Positions 16,429 through 25,992 of a stretch of DNA of 64,000 bases are shown piece by piece; position 1 is the first letter of the stretch, and each line of letters starts with the position of its first letter. The notes under the pieces are model-generated. The model did not search any database and was not told the origin of the DNA. It was given only the letters and a program-made list of their open reading frames with translations. Source of the stretch: Phenylobacterium sp. LH3H17 (GTDB taxonomy: Bacteria > Pseudomonadota > Alphaproteobacteria > Caulobacterales > Caulobacteraceae); assembly GCF_024298925.1 (NCBI RefSeq), contig NZ_CP101283.1, forward strand, positions 3,601,001 through 3,665,000, given 5' to 3'. A program made the position numbers and the translations under genes.

Positions 16429-16454
16429 GTTGCGTCTCTGGGGGCGAACCCGAC

Positions 16455-18110
16455 CTAGTGCAGGTCGGGCTTCACCACCGGAAGTTCGTTGAACTGGTGG
16501 AACGGCGGAGGGGAGGACAGGGTCCATTCCAGCGTCGTCGCGCCCTCGCCCCACGGATTGGCCTCGGCCTTGCGGCGCGAGATCATGGCGTCGAGGAGCA
16601 CCAGCAGGAAGACGCCCACGCCCACCAGGGTGACCACATAGCCCATCGACGACACCTGGTTCCACAGGGTGAAGGCGTCGGGATAGTCCACATAACGGCG
16701 GGGCATGCCCTGCAGGCCCAGGAAGTGCTGCGGGAAGAAGATCAGGTTCACGCCCACGAAGGTGATCCAGAAGTGGGCCGCGCCCAGCCATTCCCGGTAC
16801 TTCACGCCCCACATCTTCTCGAACCAGTAGTAGAAGCCCGCGAAGATCGCGAAGACGGCCCCAAGGCTCAGGACGTAGTGGAAGTGGGCGACCACGTAGT
16901 AGGTGTCGTGCAGGCTGTAGTCGACGCCGGCGTTGGCCAGGACCACGCCGGTCACGCCGCCGACGGTGAACAGGAAGATGAAGCCCATCGCCCAGAGCAT
17001 CGGCGTCTTGAAGTCGATGGAGCCGCCCCACATCGTGGCGATCCAGGAGAAGATCTTCACGCCGGTCGGCACCGCGATGACCATGGTGGCCGCCACGAAA
17101 TAGGCGCGCAGATTGATGCTCATGCCCACGGTGTACATGTGGTGCGCCCACACGACGAAGCCGATGAAGCCGATGGCGACCATCGCGTAGGCCATGGCGA
17201 GATAGCCGAAGATGGGCTTCCTCGAGAAGGTCGACACGATGTGGCTGACCATGCCGAAGCCGGGCAGGATCAGGATGTAGACCTCGGGGTGGCCGAAGAA
17301 CCAGAACAGATGCTGGTACATCACGGGGTCCCCGCCGCCGGCGGCGTCGAAGAAGTGGGTGTTAAAGTTCCGGTCGGTGAGCAGCATGGTGATCGCGCCG
17401 GCCAGGACGGGCAGCGAGAGCAGCAGCAGGAACACCGTGACCAGGATCGACCACACGAACAGCGGCATGCGGTGCAGGGTCATGCCCGGGGCGCGCATGT
17501 TGAAGATGGTGGTGATGAAGTTGATGGCGCCGAGGATCGAGCTGGCGCCGGCCAGGTGGATGGCCAGGATGGCGCAGTCCATGGCCGGGCCCGCGTGGCC
17601 CGACGTGGAGAGCGGCGCGTACATGGTCCAGCCGCCGCCGAAGCCCCTGCCGGGGCCGCCGTCGACGAACATCGAGACCAGCAGCATCACCCAGGCGGCG
17701 ACCAGCAGCCAGAACGAGATATTGTTCATCCGCGGGAAGGCCATGTCCGGCGCGCCGATCATCAGCGGCACGAACCAGTTGCCGAACCCGCCGATCATGG
17801 CGGGCATGACCATGAAGAAGATCATGATCAGGGCGTGGGCGGTGACCACGGCGTTGTAGCCGTGCTTGGACTGCTCGATCAGGCCCAGCAGGTTCACCGA
17901 GGAGCCCTCGGTGAAGATCTGGATGCCCGGCTCGGCCAGTTCCCAGCGGATCAGGCCCGACAGGGCGCCGCCCACCAGCCCCGCCATGATGGCGAAGAGG
18001 ATGTATAGGGTGCCGATGTCCTTGTGGTTCGTGGAGAAGAACCAGCGGGTGATGAAACCGGGCTTGTGCTCGGCTTCGTCGTGATGATCGTGAGCGGCGG
18101 CTTGTGCCAT
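16455..18110 (-). CDS. ctaD: Cytochrome c oxidase subunit I
   Basis: A 551-aa haem-copper oxidase subunit I with twelve transmembrane helices. It opens with [19 protein letters not shown]. It contains [20 protein letters not shown] (low-spin haem a ligand), [17 protein letters not shown] (CuB His with cross-linked Tyr, and the K-channel region), [10 protein letters not shown] (CuB histidines) and [14 protein letters not shown] (haem a3 and a ligands). These mark an A-type aa3 oxidase that reduces O2 to water and pumps protons. The open frame continues upstream to 18401, but the family start is the ATG at 18110, 17 nt after the ctaC stop. Confidence 0.98.
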   Translation of the reverse strand: MAQAAAHDHHDEAEHKPGFITRWFFSTNHKDIGTLYILFAIMAGLVGGALSGLIRWELAEPGIQIFTEGSSVNLLGLIEQSKHGYNAVVTAHALIMIFFMVMPAMIGGFGNWFVPLMIGAPDMAFPRMNNISFWLLVAAWVMLLVSMFVDGGPGRGFGGGWTMYAPLSTSGHAGPAMDCAILAIHLAGASSILGAINFITTIFNMRAPGMTLHRMPLFVWSILVTVFLLLLSLPVLAGAITMLLTDRNFNTHFFDAAGGGDPVMYQHLFWFFGHPEVYILILPGFGMVSHIVSTFSRKPIFGYLAMAYAMVAIGFIGFVVWAHHMYTVGMSINLRAYFVAATMVIAVPTGVKIFSWIATMWGGSIDFKTPMLWAMGFIFLFTVGGVTGVVLANAGVDYSLHDTYYVVAHFHYVLSLGAVFAIFAGFYYWFEKMWGVKYREWLGAAHFWITFVGVNLIFFPQHFLGLQGMPRRYVDYPDAFTLWNQVSSMGYVVTLVGVGVFLLVLLDAMISRRKAEANPWGEGATTLEWTLSSPPPFHQFNELPVVKPDLH

Positions 18111-18127
18111 CGTACGCTGTCCCAAGC

Positions 18128-19111
18128 TTATTTCGCCGCCGGCGCCGGAGCGGGCGCGGCAGGCGTGGAGGTCGGCGCGGGCGTCGCAGACGCGGCCGCG
18201 GCCGGAGTGGTGGTGGCGGGAGCCGCGGTCGCGGCGGCCGGAACCGCGGCGGCGTCGGCGGCCGGCGCGGCGGCGGGCGCCGGAGCGGCCGTCGACGTCG
18301 ATCCGCCCTTGGAGGCGACCCAGGCGTCGAATTCGGGCTGGGTCACGACCTTGATCTCGATCGGCATGAAGGCGTGGTCGACGCCGCACAGCTCGGAGCA
18401 CTGGCCGTAGAAGGTGCCGGTGCGCTCGGCCTTGAACCAGGTCTCGTTGACCCGGCCGGGGATGCCGTCGGTCTTCAGGCCGAAGGCCGGAAGGGCGAAG
18501 GCGTGGATCACGTCGGCGCCGGTGACCAGCACGCGGACCGTCTTGTTGACCGGAACCACCAGGGGCTCGTTGGCCGCCAGGCGGTAAGGCACGTTGCGGG
18601 CCTTGGCTTCGTCCTCGGGCAGCATGTTGGAAACGAACTCGCCGACCTTCTGGTCGGGCAGCTCATAGCCCCAGTACCACTGGTAGCCGGTGGCCTTAAC
18701 GGTCAGGTCCGGCTTGGGCATGTCGTGATAGGCGAACAGCAGCTTGAAGGAGACCACCGAGATCCCCATCAGGATCAGGACCGGCACCACGGTCCAGACC
18801 ACCTCGATCATGGTGTTGTGGGTCCACTTGGCCGGGATCGGGTTGGAGCGCTTATTGAAGCGGACCACGCACCACAGCAGCAGGGCGAGCACGAACAGAC
18901 AGATGGCCGTGATCAGCGGCAGCAGGATCAGATCGTGGAAATCGTGCACCGCGTGCTTCAGCGGCGCGGCGGCCGGCTGCAGCCCAAGGCCGCCCGGCGT
19001 CGGCTGCCCCATCAATTCTTCCGCGAACGCCTGGACGCCCCAGAACGCCGACGTGGCGCCCGCGGCGGTCGCTGCCGCCCACGTCCGCATGCCCTGAACC
19101 CTAGACTTCAT
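18128..19111 (-). CDS. ctaC: Cytochrome c oxidase subunit II
   Basis: A 327-aa CuA-bearing subunit. It has a signal sequence ([19 protein letters not shown]), two transmembrane helices (about 62-85 and 102-125) and a periplasmic cupredoxin domain. That domain contains [11 protein letters not shown], the aromatic electron-entry patch, and [14 protein letters not shown], the two CuA cysteines plus His and Met ligands. The last 70 or so residues form a low-complexity Ala/Pro/Thr tail not needed for the fold. An upstream open frame reaches 19225, but the ATG at 19111 with GAGGGG just before it gives the normal leader. It is the first gene of the cox operon; a candidate promoter lies at 19221-19249. 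Confidence 0.97.
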   Translation of the reverse strand: MKSRVQGMRTWAAATAAGATSAFWGVQAFAEELMGQPTPGGLGLQPAAAPLKHAVHDFHDLILLPLITAICLFVLALLLWCVVRFNKRSNPIPAKWTHNTMIEVVWTVVPVLILMGISVVSFKLLFAYHDMPKPDLTVKATGYQWYWGYELPDQKVGEFVSNMLPEDEAKARNVPYRLAANEPLVVPVNKTVRVLVTGADVIHAFALPAFGLKTDGIPGRVNETWFKAERTGTFYGQCSELCGVDHAFMPIEIKVVTQPEFDAWVASKGGSTSTAAPAPAAAPAADAAAVPAAATAAPATTTPAAAASATPAPTSTPAAPAPAPAAK

Positions 19112-19220
19112 GTCCCCTCGGTCTGCTTGGCCGGCCGCGCCTCGCAAAAGACGATCGCCCCCGCCGACTGGAATCGAGGCGACGCCACGTAAATCGCGCG
19201 GCCCCACCCTTCGTCGGCGG

Positions 19221-19249
19221 TGCATACGCGCTCAATTGGGGCTTGCCAA
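19221..19249 (-). promoter_or_regulatory. Candidate promoter of the cox operon
   Basis: On the minus strand, TTGGCA (19249-19244) and TATGCA (19226-19221) are separated by 17 nt, about 110 nt upstream of the ctaC start. The spacing is right for a housekeeping sigma factor, but the -10 match is only partial and no FixK/Anr-like box is visible. Confidence 0.3.
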
Positions 19250-19332
19250 GGCGCTAGAGCCCCCTATGGCGCGATGTCCTGACTCCGACCGGCGATATGC
19301 CGGGGCGATGGCGTCCAAAACACCGCCCTCAA

Positions 19333-19358
19333 CCTCGTTCAGATCGACCTGAACGAGG
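19333..19358. promoter_or_regulatory. Perfect 10-bp inverted repeat in the ctaC-tldD gap
   Basis: CCTCGTTCAG (19333-19342) and CTGAACGAGG (19349-19358) are perfect reverse complements around a 6-nt spacer. It lies upstream of the DUF3140 relic and about 220 nt upstream of ctaC. The arrangement would suit a dimeric transcription factor site or an RNA hairpin; no T-tract follows. Confidence 0.45.
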
Positions 19359-19379
19359 CGATTTTCTGCGACATCACCC

Positions 19380-19674
19380 ATCCCGGCCGAGGAGCAGGCG
19401 ATCCGTCGCGACTTCGACGCCATCGCGAACATGGCGCCCGAAGCGCTGGCCGCCCGGCTGGAGACGCCGGAGAGGTGGAAGGTCGCCCCAAGGCCGTCGA
19501 ACGCCCGACCGAGGCCGACGACAGCCATATGCACAAGGTGGTCGGCTACGCCCGGCCTCGCTTGGCCCAGCGGCCTTGGGGCGATGTGACGCAGACGCGC
19601 TGGCGGTGGTGGCTGGTGAGCTGGGGCCACGATCCGCTGCCGGAGAAAGGCGGATTAGACGGCGGTTTGGGGTG
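19380..19674 (+). pseudogene. Broken DUF3140-like gene
   Basis: Two reading frames together resemble a DUF3140 protein. In one frame (from about 19380) EEQAIRRDFDAIANMAPEAL matches the N-terminal helix of the family. In another frame (from about 19475) HMHKVVGYARPRLAQRPWGD and TRWRWWLVSWGHDPLPEKG match the conserved C-terminal half, which normally ends ...NWGHDP. A frameshift near 19465-19480, loss of the middle segment and the absence of an ATG ahead of the first part indicate decay. The region 19112-19733 otherwise holds only the ctaC promoter area and a palindrome. Family recognition is from memory of the motif, not a search. Confidence 0.6.
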
Positions 19675-19733
19675 ACGCGGCGGCCCCGAACTCCTATCTC
19701 TGGACGCTCGCCCTCTCGAAAGCAGATTGTTCG

Positions 19734-21164
19734 ATGAACGCCCATTCCCCCGCCCCCTCGATCCTGGACTCCGCCGGCGTCTCCCCCGAGCGAGCCCGCG
19801 AGATTCTCGGGGAGGCCCTGGCGGGCGCCGACGACGGCGAACTGTTCGTCGAACGCTCCGAGAGCGAATCATTCCTGTTCGACGACGGACGCCTGAAGTC
19901 GGCGGCCTATGATTCGTCCGAGGGCTTCGGCCTGCGGGTGGTGGCGGGCGAGACCGCCGGCTATTCCCACTCCAGCGAGGTGTCCGAGGCGGCGATCAAG
20001 CGGGCCGCCCAATCCTCGTCCCTGGCCAAGCGCGGCTATTCCGGCGCCTCCGACCAGGCGCCGCGCGCCACCAACGCCAAGCTCTATGGCGAGGACGACC
20101 CCACCGCCTCCCCCGCCTTTTCCGACAAGATCGCACTGCTGCAGGAGATCGACGCCTGGTGCCGGGCGCGCGACCCGCGGGTGGTCCAGGTCATGGCCTC
20201 CCTGGCCGGCGAGCGCCGCACGGTGGAGATCCTGCGGGCGGACGGCCGGCTGATCCGCGACGTGCGGCCCCTTTGCAGGGTCAATGTCCAGGTTACGGTG
20301 GAGAAGGACGGCAAGCGCGAGAACGGTTTCGCCGGCGCCGGCGGCCGCGCCGGGTTCGAAGCCTGGATCACCCCAGACATGTGGCGGGAGCAGGCCGAGG
20401 AGGCGCTGCGTCAGGCTCTGGTCAATCTCGACGCCATCCCCTGCCCCGCCGGCGAGATGGACGTGGTGCTGGGCCCCGGCTGGAACGGCGTGCTGCTGCA
20501 CGAGGCGGTCGGCCACGGGCTGGAAGGCGACTTCAACCGCAAGGGCACCTCGGCCTTCTCCGGCCGGATCGGCGAGCGCGTAGCCGCGCCGGGCGTCACC
20601 GTGTTCGACGACGGCACCCTGGCCGGACGCCGCGGATCGCTGACCGTGGACGACGAGGGCACGCCCACGGAGCGCACCATCCTGATCGAGGACGGGATTC
20701 TGGTCGGCTACATGCACGACCGGATGAGCGCCCGGCTGATGGGCCTCGACGCCACCGGCAACGGCCGGCGCCAATCCTACGCCCACATGCCCATGCCGCG
20801 TATGACCAACACCGCCATGATGGGCGGAAACCACACGCGCGAGGAGATGATCCAATCGACCAAGCGTGGCCTCTACTGCGCCAATTTCGGCGGCGGCCAG
20901 GTGGACATCACCAACGGCAAGTTCGTCTTCCAGTGCACCGAGGCCTATCTGATCGAGGACGGCAAGATCACCGCTCCGGTCAAGGGCGCCACCCTGATCG
21001 GCGACGGCCCCTCGGCGCTCACCCGGGTGACCATGATCGGCGACGATTTCGACTTCGATCCCGGCGTCGGGGTCTGTGGGAAGTCTGGGCAGAGCGTGCC
21101 GGTGGGGGTCGGTCAGCCCTCCCTGAAGCTCACCGGACTGACGGTCGGCGGCACCAGCCTGTAG
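19734..21164 (+). CDS. tldD: TldD metallopeptidase subunit
   Basis: A 476-aa protein of the TldD/TldE family. The zinc motif HEAVGH (His256-His261, HExxxH) is intact and followed by GLEGDFNRKGTSAFSG; later AHMPMPRMTNT and the C-terminal family signature are present. TldD forms a heterodimer with TldE/PmbA that degrades unfolded peptides and matures modified peptides such as microcin B17. Its partner is encoded at 52642-53982 in this window, 31 kb away. The ATG at 19734 starts a normal-length protein. A hairpin at 21195-21217 may terminate its transcript. Confidence 0.96.
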   Translation: MNAHSPAPSILDSAGVSPERAREILGEALAGADDGELFVERSESESFLFDDGRLKSAAYDSSEGFGLRVVAGETAGYSHSSEVSEAAIKRAAQSSSLAKRGYSGASDQAPRATNAKLYGEDDPTASPAFSDKIALLQEIDAWCRARDPRVVQVMASLAGERRTVEILRADGRLIRDVRPLCRVNVQVTVEKDGKRENGFAGAGGRAGFEAWITPDMWREQAEEALRQALVNLDAIPCPAGEMDVVLGPGWNGVLLHEAVGHGLEGDFNRKGTSAFSGRIGERVAAPGVTVFDDGTLAGRRGSLTVDDEGTPTERTILIEDGILVGYMHDRMSARLMGLDATGNGRRQSYAHMPMPRMTNTAMMGGNHTREEMIQSTKRGLYCANFGGGQVDITNGKFVFQCTEAYLIEDGKITAPVKGATLIGDGPSALTRVTMIGDDFDFDPGVGVCGKSGQSVPVGVGQPSLKLTGLTVGGTSL

Positions 21165-21194
21165 GACGTGGCATCTCAGGAACCACGCTTTGTG

Positions 21195-21217
21195 ATCGCC
21201 GATAACCTTTCGGCGAT
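21195..21217 (+). terminator. Hairpin after tldD
   Basis: ATCGCCGA (21195-21202) pairs with TCGGCGAT (21210-21217) around a 7-nt loop and is followed by TTAATCT. It is a weak intrinsic-terminator candidate 30 nt after the tldD stop. Confidence 0.45.
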
Positions 21218-21247
21218 TTAATCTACCTTTCCTGGATTTAATTGGCT

Positions 21248-21290
21248 CTCCCCGCGTGGCGCGGGTCACTTCGCCCCCACCTGTGGGGAG
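21248..21290 (+). promoter_or_regulatory. Structured leader that can mask the TBDR ribosome site
   Basis: The ribosome site GGGGAG (21285-21290) lies in the right arm of the hairpin CCCCAC-ct-GTGGGG (21275-21288). It is also complementary to CTCCCC at 21248-21253, which in turn overlaps the hairpin CCCGCG-tgg-CGCGGG (21251-21265). The two pairings of the ribosome site are mutually exclusive. This looks like a possible translational switch, although GC-rich leaders form such pairings by chance. Confidence 0.4.
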
Positions 21291-21299
21291 TGTTACCGA

Positions 21300-23366
21300 A
21301 TGATCCGTCACGTCGCTCTGGCGTCCACCGCCTTGGCCTCGGCCCTCGTATTCGCCGCGCCGGCCGCCGCCCAGGACGCCCAGCCGACGCCGCCCGCGCC
21401 CGCGGGCGGACAGACCGAGGGCGTCATCCGCTACCCGCCCGAATTCTTCGCCGCCAGCCTGGCCGCCAACGCCTGGGAGATGCTGTTGCGCCTGCCCGGC
21501 TTCACCCTCGACACCGGCGATACGATCCGTGGCTTCGAGGGCGGCGGCGGCAACGCCCTGGTCGACGGCCAGCGTCCGACCAGCAAGACCGACCCCTTGG
21601 ATGAACTGCTGCGGCGGATTCCGACCGGCCAGATCGAGCGCGTCGAACTGATCCGCGGCGGGGCGCCGGGCATCGACATGCAGGGCCGCTCGGTGGTGGC
21701 CAATATCGTCAAGAAGCAGGGCGGCGGATTCCAGGGCCTGTGGGCCGTGGCCTTGAACCACGTCTATGACGGCCGCGACCTGCACGGCGTCCGCCTGGAG
21801 CTGTCGGGTGGCAAGGACGGCCGCAACTGGGAGACCTCGGCGCGCTACGGCTTTGGCGCGGACGACGGCGCCGGAGAGGGCCCGGGCCTCATCGTGAGCC
21901 CCACCGGCGCGGTGCTGCAACAATCCGAGATCGACCAGGAAGGTACGGTCGCGAACAAGACCCTGACCGGCGCCTACGAGACGCCGTTGCTGGGCGGCAA
22001 GGCCCGCGTGAACGCCCGCGCCTTCTGGGAGAAGTTCAAGTTCGAGGAGGACAACCACATCCTCGCCCCCCTAGGCGCGCTGGACGCCAATGACGAGGTC
22101 AACAAGCGGCTCGACACCGAGATCGGCGGCCGGTTCACCCGTGACTTCGGCGCCAAGACCTCGCTGGAGCTGGTGGGGCTCCGGCAGGACAAGGACATTG
22201 ACCTGCGCGGCGACTTCACCGGGCGGTCGGGGTCGGAGATCTTCACGCTCAACCGCCAGACCTCGGAAACGATCGCCCGCGGGGTCCTCAAGCTGCGCCC
22301 CAACCCCGAACTCTCGCTGGAGGCGGGCGGCGAAGGCGCCTTCAACGCCCTGGACAGTCTCACCGGATACGTCGCCAACGGCGTGCCGGTCACCCTGCCG
22401 TCCGCCAATGTGCGGGTCGAGGAGACCCGGGGTCAGGTGTTCGGCAAGGCGGTGTGGCAGCCCGTCAAGGCCTGGACGCTGGAAGGGGTGCTTCGCTACG
22501 AAGGCTCGTCGATCTCCTCGGAAGGCGACACCAGCCTCGAGAAGACCCTCTATTTCGCCAAGCCCCGATTCGCCGCCACCTGGGCGCCCACCGCCACCAC
22601 CCAGGTCCGCTTTCGCTTCGAGCGCGTGGTCGGCCAGTTGAACTTCGATGACTTCGTCGCCTCGTCCAACCTGGGCACGGGCGTCATAGTAGCCGGCAAT
22701 CCCGACCTCGAGCCGGAACAGGCCTGGGTGACGGAGGCCGGGATCGAGCAGCGATTCTGGACCGATGGGGTGATCTCCATCACCCTGCGCCACTCGGCCA
22801 TCAGCGACGTCATCGACCGCGCGCCGGTGTTCGCGGCGGACGGGGGCGCATTCGACGCCAAGGCGAATATCGGCGACGCCACCAAGGATGAGCTGATCCT
22901 GGGCCTGACGATCCCCTTCGACCGTCTGGGCGCCAAGGGGCTGCAGCTCAAGGGTGAGGCGACCTGGCGCGAATCCGAGGTGCGCGACCCGGCGACGGGC
23001 CGCGATCGCGAGATTTCCAACCTCCATCCCATCGATTGGGAAGCGACGCTCTCGCACGAGCTGCCGGCCCTGAAGGTGAACTGGGGGGTCGACGTCTACG
23101 GCGCGTGGCGCGAGACGGCGTACAAGACCAGCTCGATCGAGACGCGCAAGCTCAAGACCTACGTACGGCCGTTCGCCGAGTGGAGGGCCCGACCCGACAT
23201 CACCATTCGCGCCGAGCTGCCGAACATCACCTCGCGGGGCTTCCGCTACACCCGCTACGACTATGCCGGTCCGCGCGGAACCAGTCCGCTGGCGCAGGTC
23301 GAGGATCGGGATATCCAGTTCGGCCGCATGTACTATGTCCGCGTCCGGAAGACCTTCGGCGTTTGA
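21300..23366 (+). CDS. TonB-dependent receptor-like outer-membrane protein
   Basis: A 688-aa protein with a Sec signal peptide (cleaved near AAPAAAQ-DA). Residues about 45-140 form a plug domain: LLRLPGFTLDTGDTIRGFEG, NALVDGQRPTSK and IERVELIRGG follow the TonB-dependent receptor pattern. A beta-barrel of about 530 residues ends in an aromatic-rich strand, VRVRKTFGV. No clear TonB box is visible near the mature N-terminus. It should import a ligand such as a siderophore, vitamin or sugar, but no neighbouring gene names the ligand. The ATG at 21300 has GGGGAG nine bases upstream, inside a possible masking hairpin. A strong terminator follows at 23387-23417. Confidence 0.88.
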   Translation: MIRHVALASTALASALVFAAPAAAQDAQPTPPAPAGGQTEGVIRYPPEFFAASLAANAWEMLLRLPGFTLDTGDTIRGFEGGGGNALVDGQRPTSKTDPLDELLRRIPTGQIERVELIRGGAPGIDMQGRSVVANIVKKQGGGFQGLWAVALNHVYDGRDLHGVRLELSGGKDGRNWETSARYGFGADDGAGEGPGLIVSPTGAVLQQSEIDQEGTVANKTLTGAYETPLLGGKARVNARAFWEKFKFEEDNHILAPLGALDANDEVNKRLDTEIGGRFTRDFGAKTSLELVGLRQDKDIDLRGDFTGRSGSEIFTLNRQTSETIARGVLKLRPNPELSLEAGGEGAFNALDSLTGYVANGVPVTLPSANVRVEETRGQVFGKAVWQPVKAWTLEGVLRYEGSSISSEGDTSLEKTLYFAKPRFAATWAPTATTQVRFRFERVVGQLNFDDFVASSNLGTGVIVAGNPDLEPEQAWVTEAGIEQRFWTDGVISITLRHSAISDVIDRAPVFAADGGAFDAKANIGDATKDELILGLTIPFDRLGAKGLQLKGEATWRESEVRDPATGRDREISNLHPIDWEATLSHELPALKVNWGVDVYGAWRETAYKTSSIETRKLKTYVRPFAEWRARPDITIRAELPNITSRGFRYTRYDYAGPRGTSPLAQVEDRDIQFGRMYYVRVRKTFGV

Positions 23367-23386
23367 ACGGCCGCCTCGAACGATGA

Positions 23387-23417
23387 GGGCCGGACGCTCC
23401 CGCGTCCGGCCCTTTTT
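23387..23417 (+). terminator. Strong intrinsic terminator after the TBDR gene
   Basis: An 11-bp perfect stem (GGGCCGGACGC 23387-23397, GCGTCCGGCCC 23402-23412) with a 4-nt loop is followed by TTTTT (23413-23417). It is the clearest Rho-independent terminator in the window and separates the TBDR gene from the convergent POT transporter. Confidence 0.92.
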
Positions 23418-23449
23418 CGTGGCTGGCGAACCGGCCCGAGGGGCCGCCC

Positions 23450-25327
23450 TTACAGCTCGGGGTGCTTGTTGACCCCGGCCCCGTGCGCCCAGTGCCGGAT
23501 GAAGAAGCTGGCGGCCACGAAGACGACGCCGCAGGCTACACCCACCCAGCCCAGCTTGTTGAAGCCGTCCAGCGAGGTCGCGAGCGCCGCGCCTGGGTCC
23601 AGCACCTGGCCGCCGACGGTCTCGGTTCCCATGAGACCCGCGATCCGGCCGCCCACGAGCTGGGCGATGGAGGACGACAGGAACCAGACCGCCATCATGA
23701 ACGAGACGATGGAGGCGACGGAGAGCTTGGTGATCTCCGACAGGCCCACCGGCGACAGGAAGAGCTCGCCCGTGGTGTGCAGCAGGTAGAGCATGCCCAG
23801 CATGATCAACGGCATGCGATAGGCCGAGTCGACCATCCCGGCGCTCGCCGCCCAGACCACGACCAGGAAGCCGAGGCCCACCTGGATCAGGCCCAGTCCG
23901 AAGGTGAAGGTCGGATCCAGGACCTTCCCGCGCTTGCCGAGCCACGTCCACATCACCGCGAAGATCGGCGCGAAGATGAGGATGAAGCCGGCGTTGAACG
24001 ACTGGGTCTGGGCCGCCCCGATGCCCGTGTCGATCCAGGACCACCAGTTGGCGGGCTGGATGCCGGCGGCGGCGAGCTGGTCGGCGCTGCCCATCGGCAG
24101 CCCCAGGAAGCTGGTGGCCTGGGTGGTGATCGCTAGGTCGACGTTGCGCGACGCGAACAGGTTGAGCGAGGTGCCGGCCTGCTCGAACAGGGTGAAGAAC
24201 ACCACCGCGCCGAAGATCAGCACCATGGCGAGCATCATCCGCTCGCGTTCGACCTTGTCGCACTTCTTGACGATGAACCAGACGATGAAGGCCAGCGACG
24301 CCAGGGTCGAGAGGGTCAGGCCCCAGCCCACCAGGTCGTTGCGCTGGACCAGCAGCCAGATCGGGATGACGCCCAGGATGCCGGCCAGATAGATCAGCCA
24401 TTCGCGGTTGATCGGGCCGACGAAGGGCTCCTTAAGGCGCTCCGGATTCGGCGGCTCGCCCTTGCCCTGCAGCAGGGGCTTGCCGAGGACGAAGACCACC
24501 CAGCCCAGCGCCATGCCGACCCCGGCCAGGCCGAAGCCCGCCCACCAGCCGACGTTCTGGCCCAGAAGGCCGCACAACACCGCGGCCCAGAAGGCCCCGA
24601 GGTTGATGCCGTAATAGTAGAGGGTGAAACCGGAATCCCGCCTCGGGTCGCCCTGCGGATAGAGCTGGCCGACGATGGTGGAGATGTTGGGCTTCAGGAA
24701 GCCGACGCCCATGATGATCAGCGAGACCGCCAGGTAGAAGGCGTTGACCCCCATCGGGTCGCTCTTCTTCTCCATGGTGTAGCTGCCCGCCGGCAGGACC
24801 GCCGGCAAGGGCGCGCCGGCGTCGAGGTTCTTGATCTCCAGTCCGCCGCTGGCGGCCGGTCCGAAGTCATAGGCCTTGTCGCCCACCATCAGCTTGACCG
24901 AGCGCGATTCCATGCGGCCCTCGGCCGCCACGGCATAGCTCTGGCCCTGGTAGACCAGGTTCTGGCTGGTCGGATTGCCTTCGACCGCCATGGTCATGTG
25001 GCCGGCGACCAGCAGCAGGGCGCCGAAGGCGACGGCCTTGCGGGTTCCCAGGTAGCGGTCGGCCAGCAGGCCGCCGATCAGCGGCAGAAGATAGACCAGG
25101 CTCGTATAGGACCCGTACTGGGCGCCCGCGGCCTCATCGTCGAACAGCAGGTGCTGGGTGAGGTAGAAGATGAGGATGCCGCGCATCCCGTAGTAGGAGA
25201 ACCGCTCCCACATCTCGGCGAAAAACAGGATCATCAACCCTTTCGGGTGGGTCTTCAGCAACTGCAGCAGCACCGGAATCCCCGTCGCCAACGTGACGAG
25301 GATCCCCAGCAGGATAACGATATTCAT
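23450..25327 (-). CDS. POT/PTR2 family proton-coupled peptide transporter
   Basis: A 625-aa membrane protein with about 14 transmembrane helices, importing di- and tripeptides with protons. The family signature ExxERFxYYG is present as EMWERFSYYGMRG near residue 43, and GGLLADRYLG follows. A longer soluble insertion (about 120-185) follows the first helical bundle. The frame is open upstream to 25414, but the ATG at 25327 gives the normal hydrophobic N-terminus. It is divergent from the DUF427 gene; the 179-nt intergenic region includes AAGGCCA...TGGCCTT, a 7-bp inverted repeat. Confidence 0.93.
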   Translation of the reverse strand: MNIVILLGILVTLATGIPVLLQLLKTHPKGLMILFFAEMWERFSYYGMRGILIFYLTQHLLFDDEAAGAQYGSYTSLVYLLPLIGGLLADRYLGTRKAVAFGALLLVAGHMTMAVEGNPTSQNLVYQGQSYAVAAEGRMESRSVKLMVGDKAYDFGPAASGGLEIKNLDAGAPLPAVLPAGSYTMEKKSDPMGVNAFYLAVSLIIMGVGFLKPNISTIVGQLYPQGDPRRDSGFTLYYYGINLGAFWAAVLCGLLGQNVGWWAGFGLAGVGMALGWVVFVLGKPLLQGKGEPPNPERLKEPFVGPINREWLIYLAGILGVIPIWLLVQRNDLVGWGLTLSTLASLAFIVWFIVKKCDKVERERMMLAMVLIFGAVVFFTLFEQAGTSLNLFASRNVDLAITTQATSFLGLPMGSADQLAAAGIQPANWWSWIDTGIGAAQTQSFNAGFILIFAPIFAVMWTWLGKRGKVLDPTFTFGLGLIQVGLGFLVVVWAASAGMVDSAYRMPLIMLGMLYLLHTTGELFLSPVGLSEITKLSVASIVSFMMAVWFLSSSIAQLVGGRIAGLMGTETVGGQVLDPGAALATSLDGFNKLGWVGVACGVVFVAASFFIRHWAHGAGVNKHPEL

Positions 25328-25506
25328 GAGGGCGGTTCTTCCAATCCTTGGACGGCCGGCGCTCCCTGGGGTGTTTTCTCCCCCCGCCGGGCTAGTTTGG
25401 CGGGAGAAGATCACGCGTTAAGGCCAAGCACAAGCAAGCCTGGCCTTGTCGCGGCGGGACCCGCGTCCCCATCTCAGGCGTTATCCGTCCATAGGAGGCG
25501 CGTCCC

Positions 25507-25992
25507 ATGAAAATTCCCGGCCCGGACCATTCGATCACCATAACCCCCGGCGCGACCCGGTGGCGCGCGATGTTCGATAACCACGTGATCGCCGACAGCG
25601 GCGACGCCCTGGTCCTTTGCGAGGCCGGTTGCGCGCCGGTGGTCTACTTCCCGCGGGGCGACGTCTCGATGGAATATTTCTCCAGGACCGACCGCACGAC
25701 CTACTGCCCGTACAAGGGCGACGCGGCCTACTACACGATCCTCATGGACGGCCATCTCGCCGAGAACGCGGTCTGGACCTACGAGGAACCCTACCCGGCC
25801 ATGGAGCAGATCCGCGGGCGGCTTGCCTTCTATCCGGACAAGGTCGACGTCTATGCGGTCGAAGACGACACCGTCGATCCGGCCCACCATAACACCAAGG
25901 CCATCGACGAGGTGATTCAGCACACCGACTCCGGCTCGGGCTCCAGCCAGAAGACCCACTGGCCGCCGAGCGAGGACGTACCGCGTCCCTAG
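25507..25992 (+). CDS. DUF427 domain protein
   Basis: A 161-aa protein of the DUF427 family, small beta-rich cytoplasmic proteins of unknown function. Family motifs are FPRGDVSMEYF, TYCPYKGDAAYY and the closing AFYPDKVDVY. AGGAGG eight bases before the ATG at 25507 makes the start secure. The last ~35 residues are polar and look disordered. The stop overlaps the convergent GFA-family stop in the palindrome CTAG (25989-25992). Confidence 0.88.
   Translation: MKIPGPDHSITITPGATRWRAMFDNHVIADSGDALVLCEAGCAPVVYFPRGDVSMEYFSRTDRTTYCPYKGDAAYYTILMDGHLAENAVWTYEEPYPAMEQIRGRLAFYPDKVDVYAVEDDTVDPAHHNTKAIDEVIQHTDSGSGSSQKTHWPPSEDVPRP

Noticed and set aside
15795..18008. Very long plus-strand open frame opposite ctaD/ctaB
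   Set aside because: Low-complexity composition rich in Gly, His, Asp and Arg, no start context and a perfect antisense relation to essential cox genes. It is a shadow typical of GC-rich DNA.
21218..21241. Two TTAA sequences resembling a CtrA box
   Set aside because: They are separated by 16 nt rather than the 7 nt of TTAA-N7-TTAA. The ATTTAAT direct repeat (20-bp period) has no known reader.
19869..22058. Long minus-strand open frame opposite tldD and the TonB-dependent receptor
   Set aside because: It crosses two genes and a hairpin on the other strand and has no family-like sequence.
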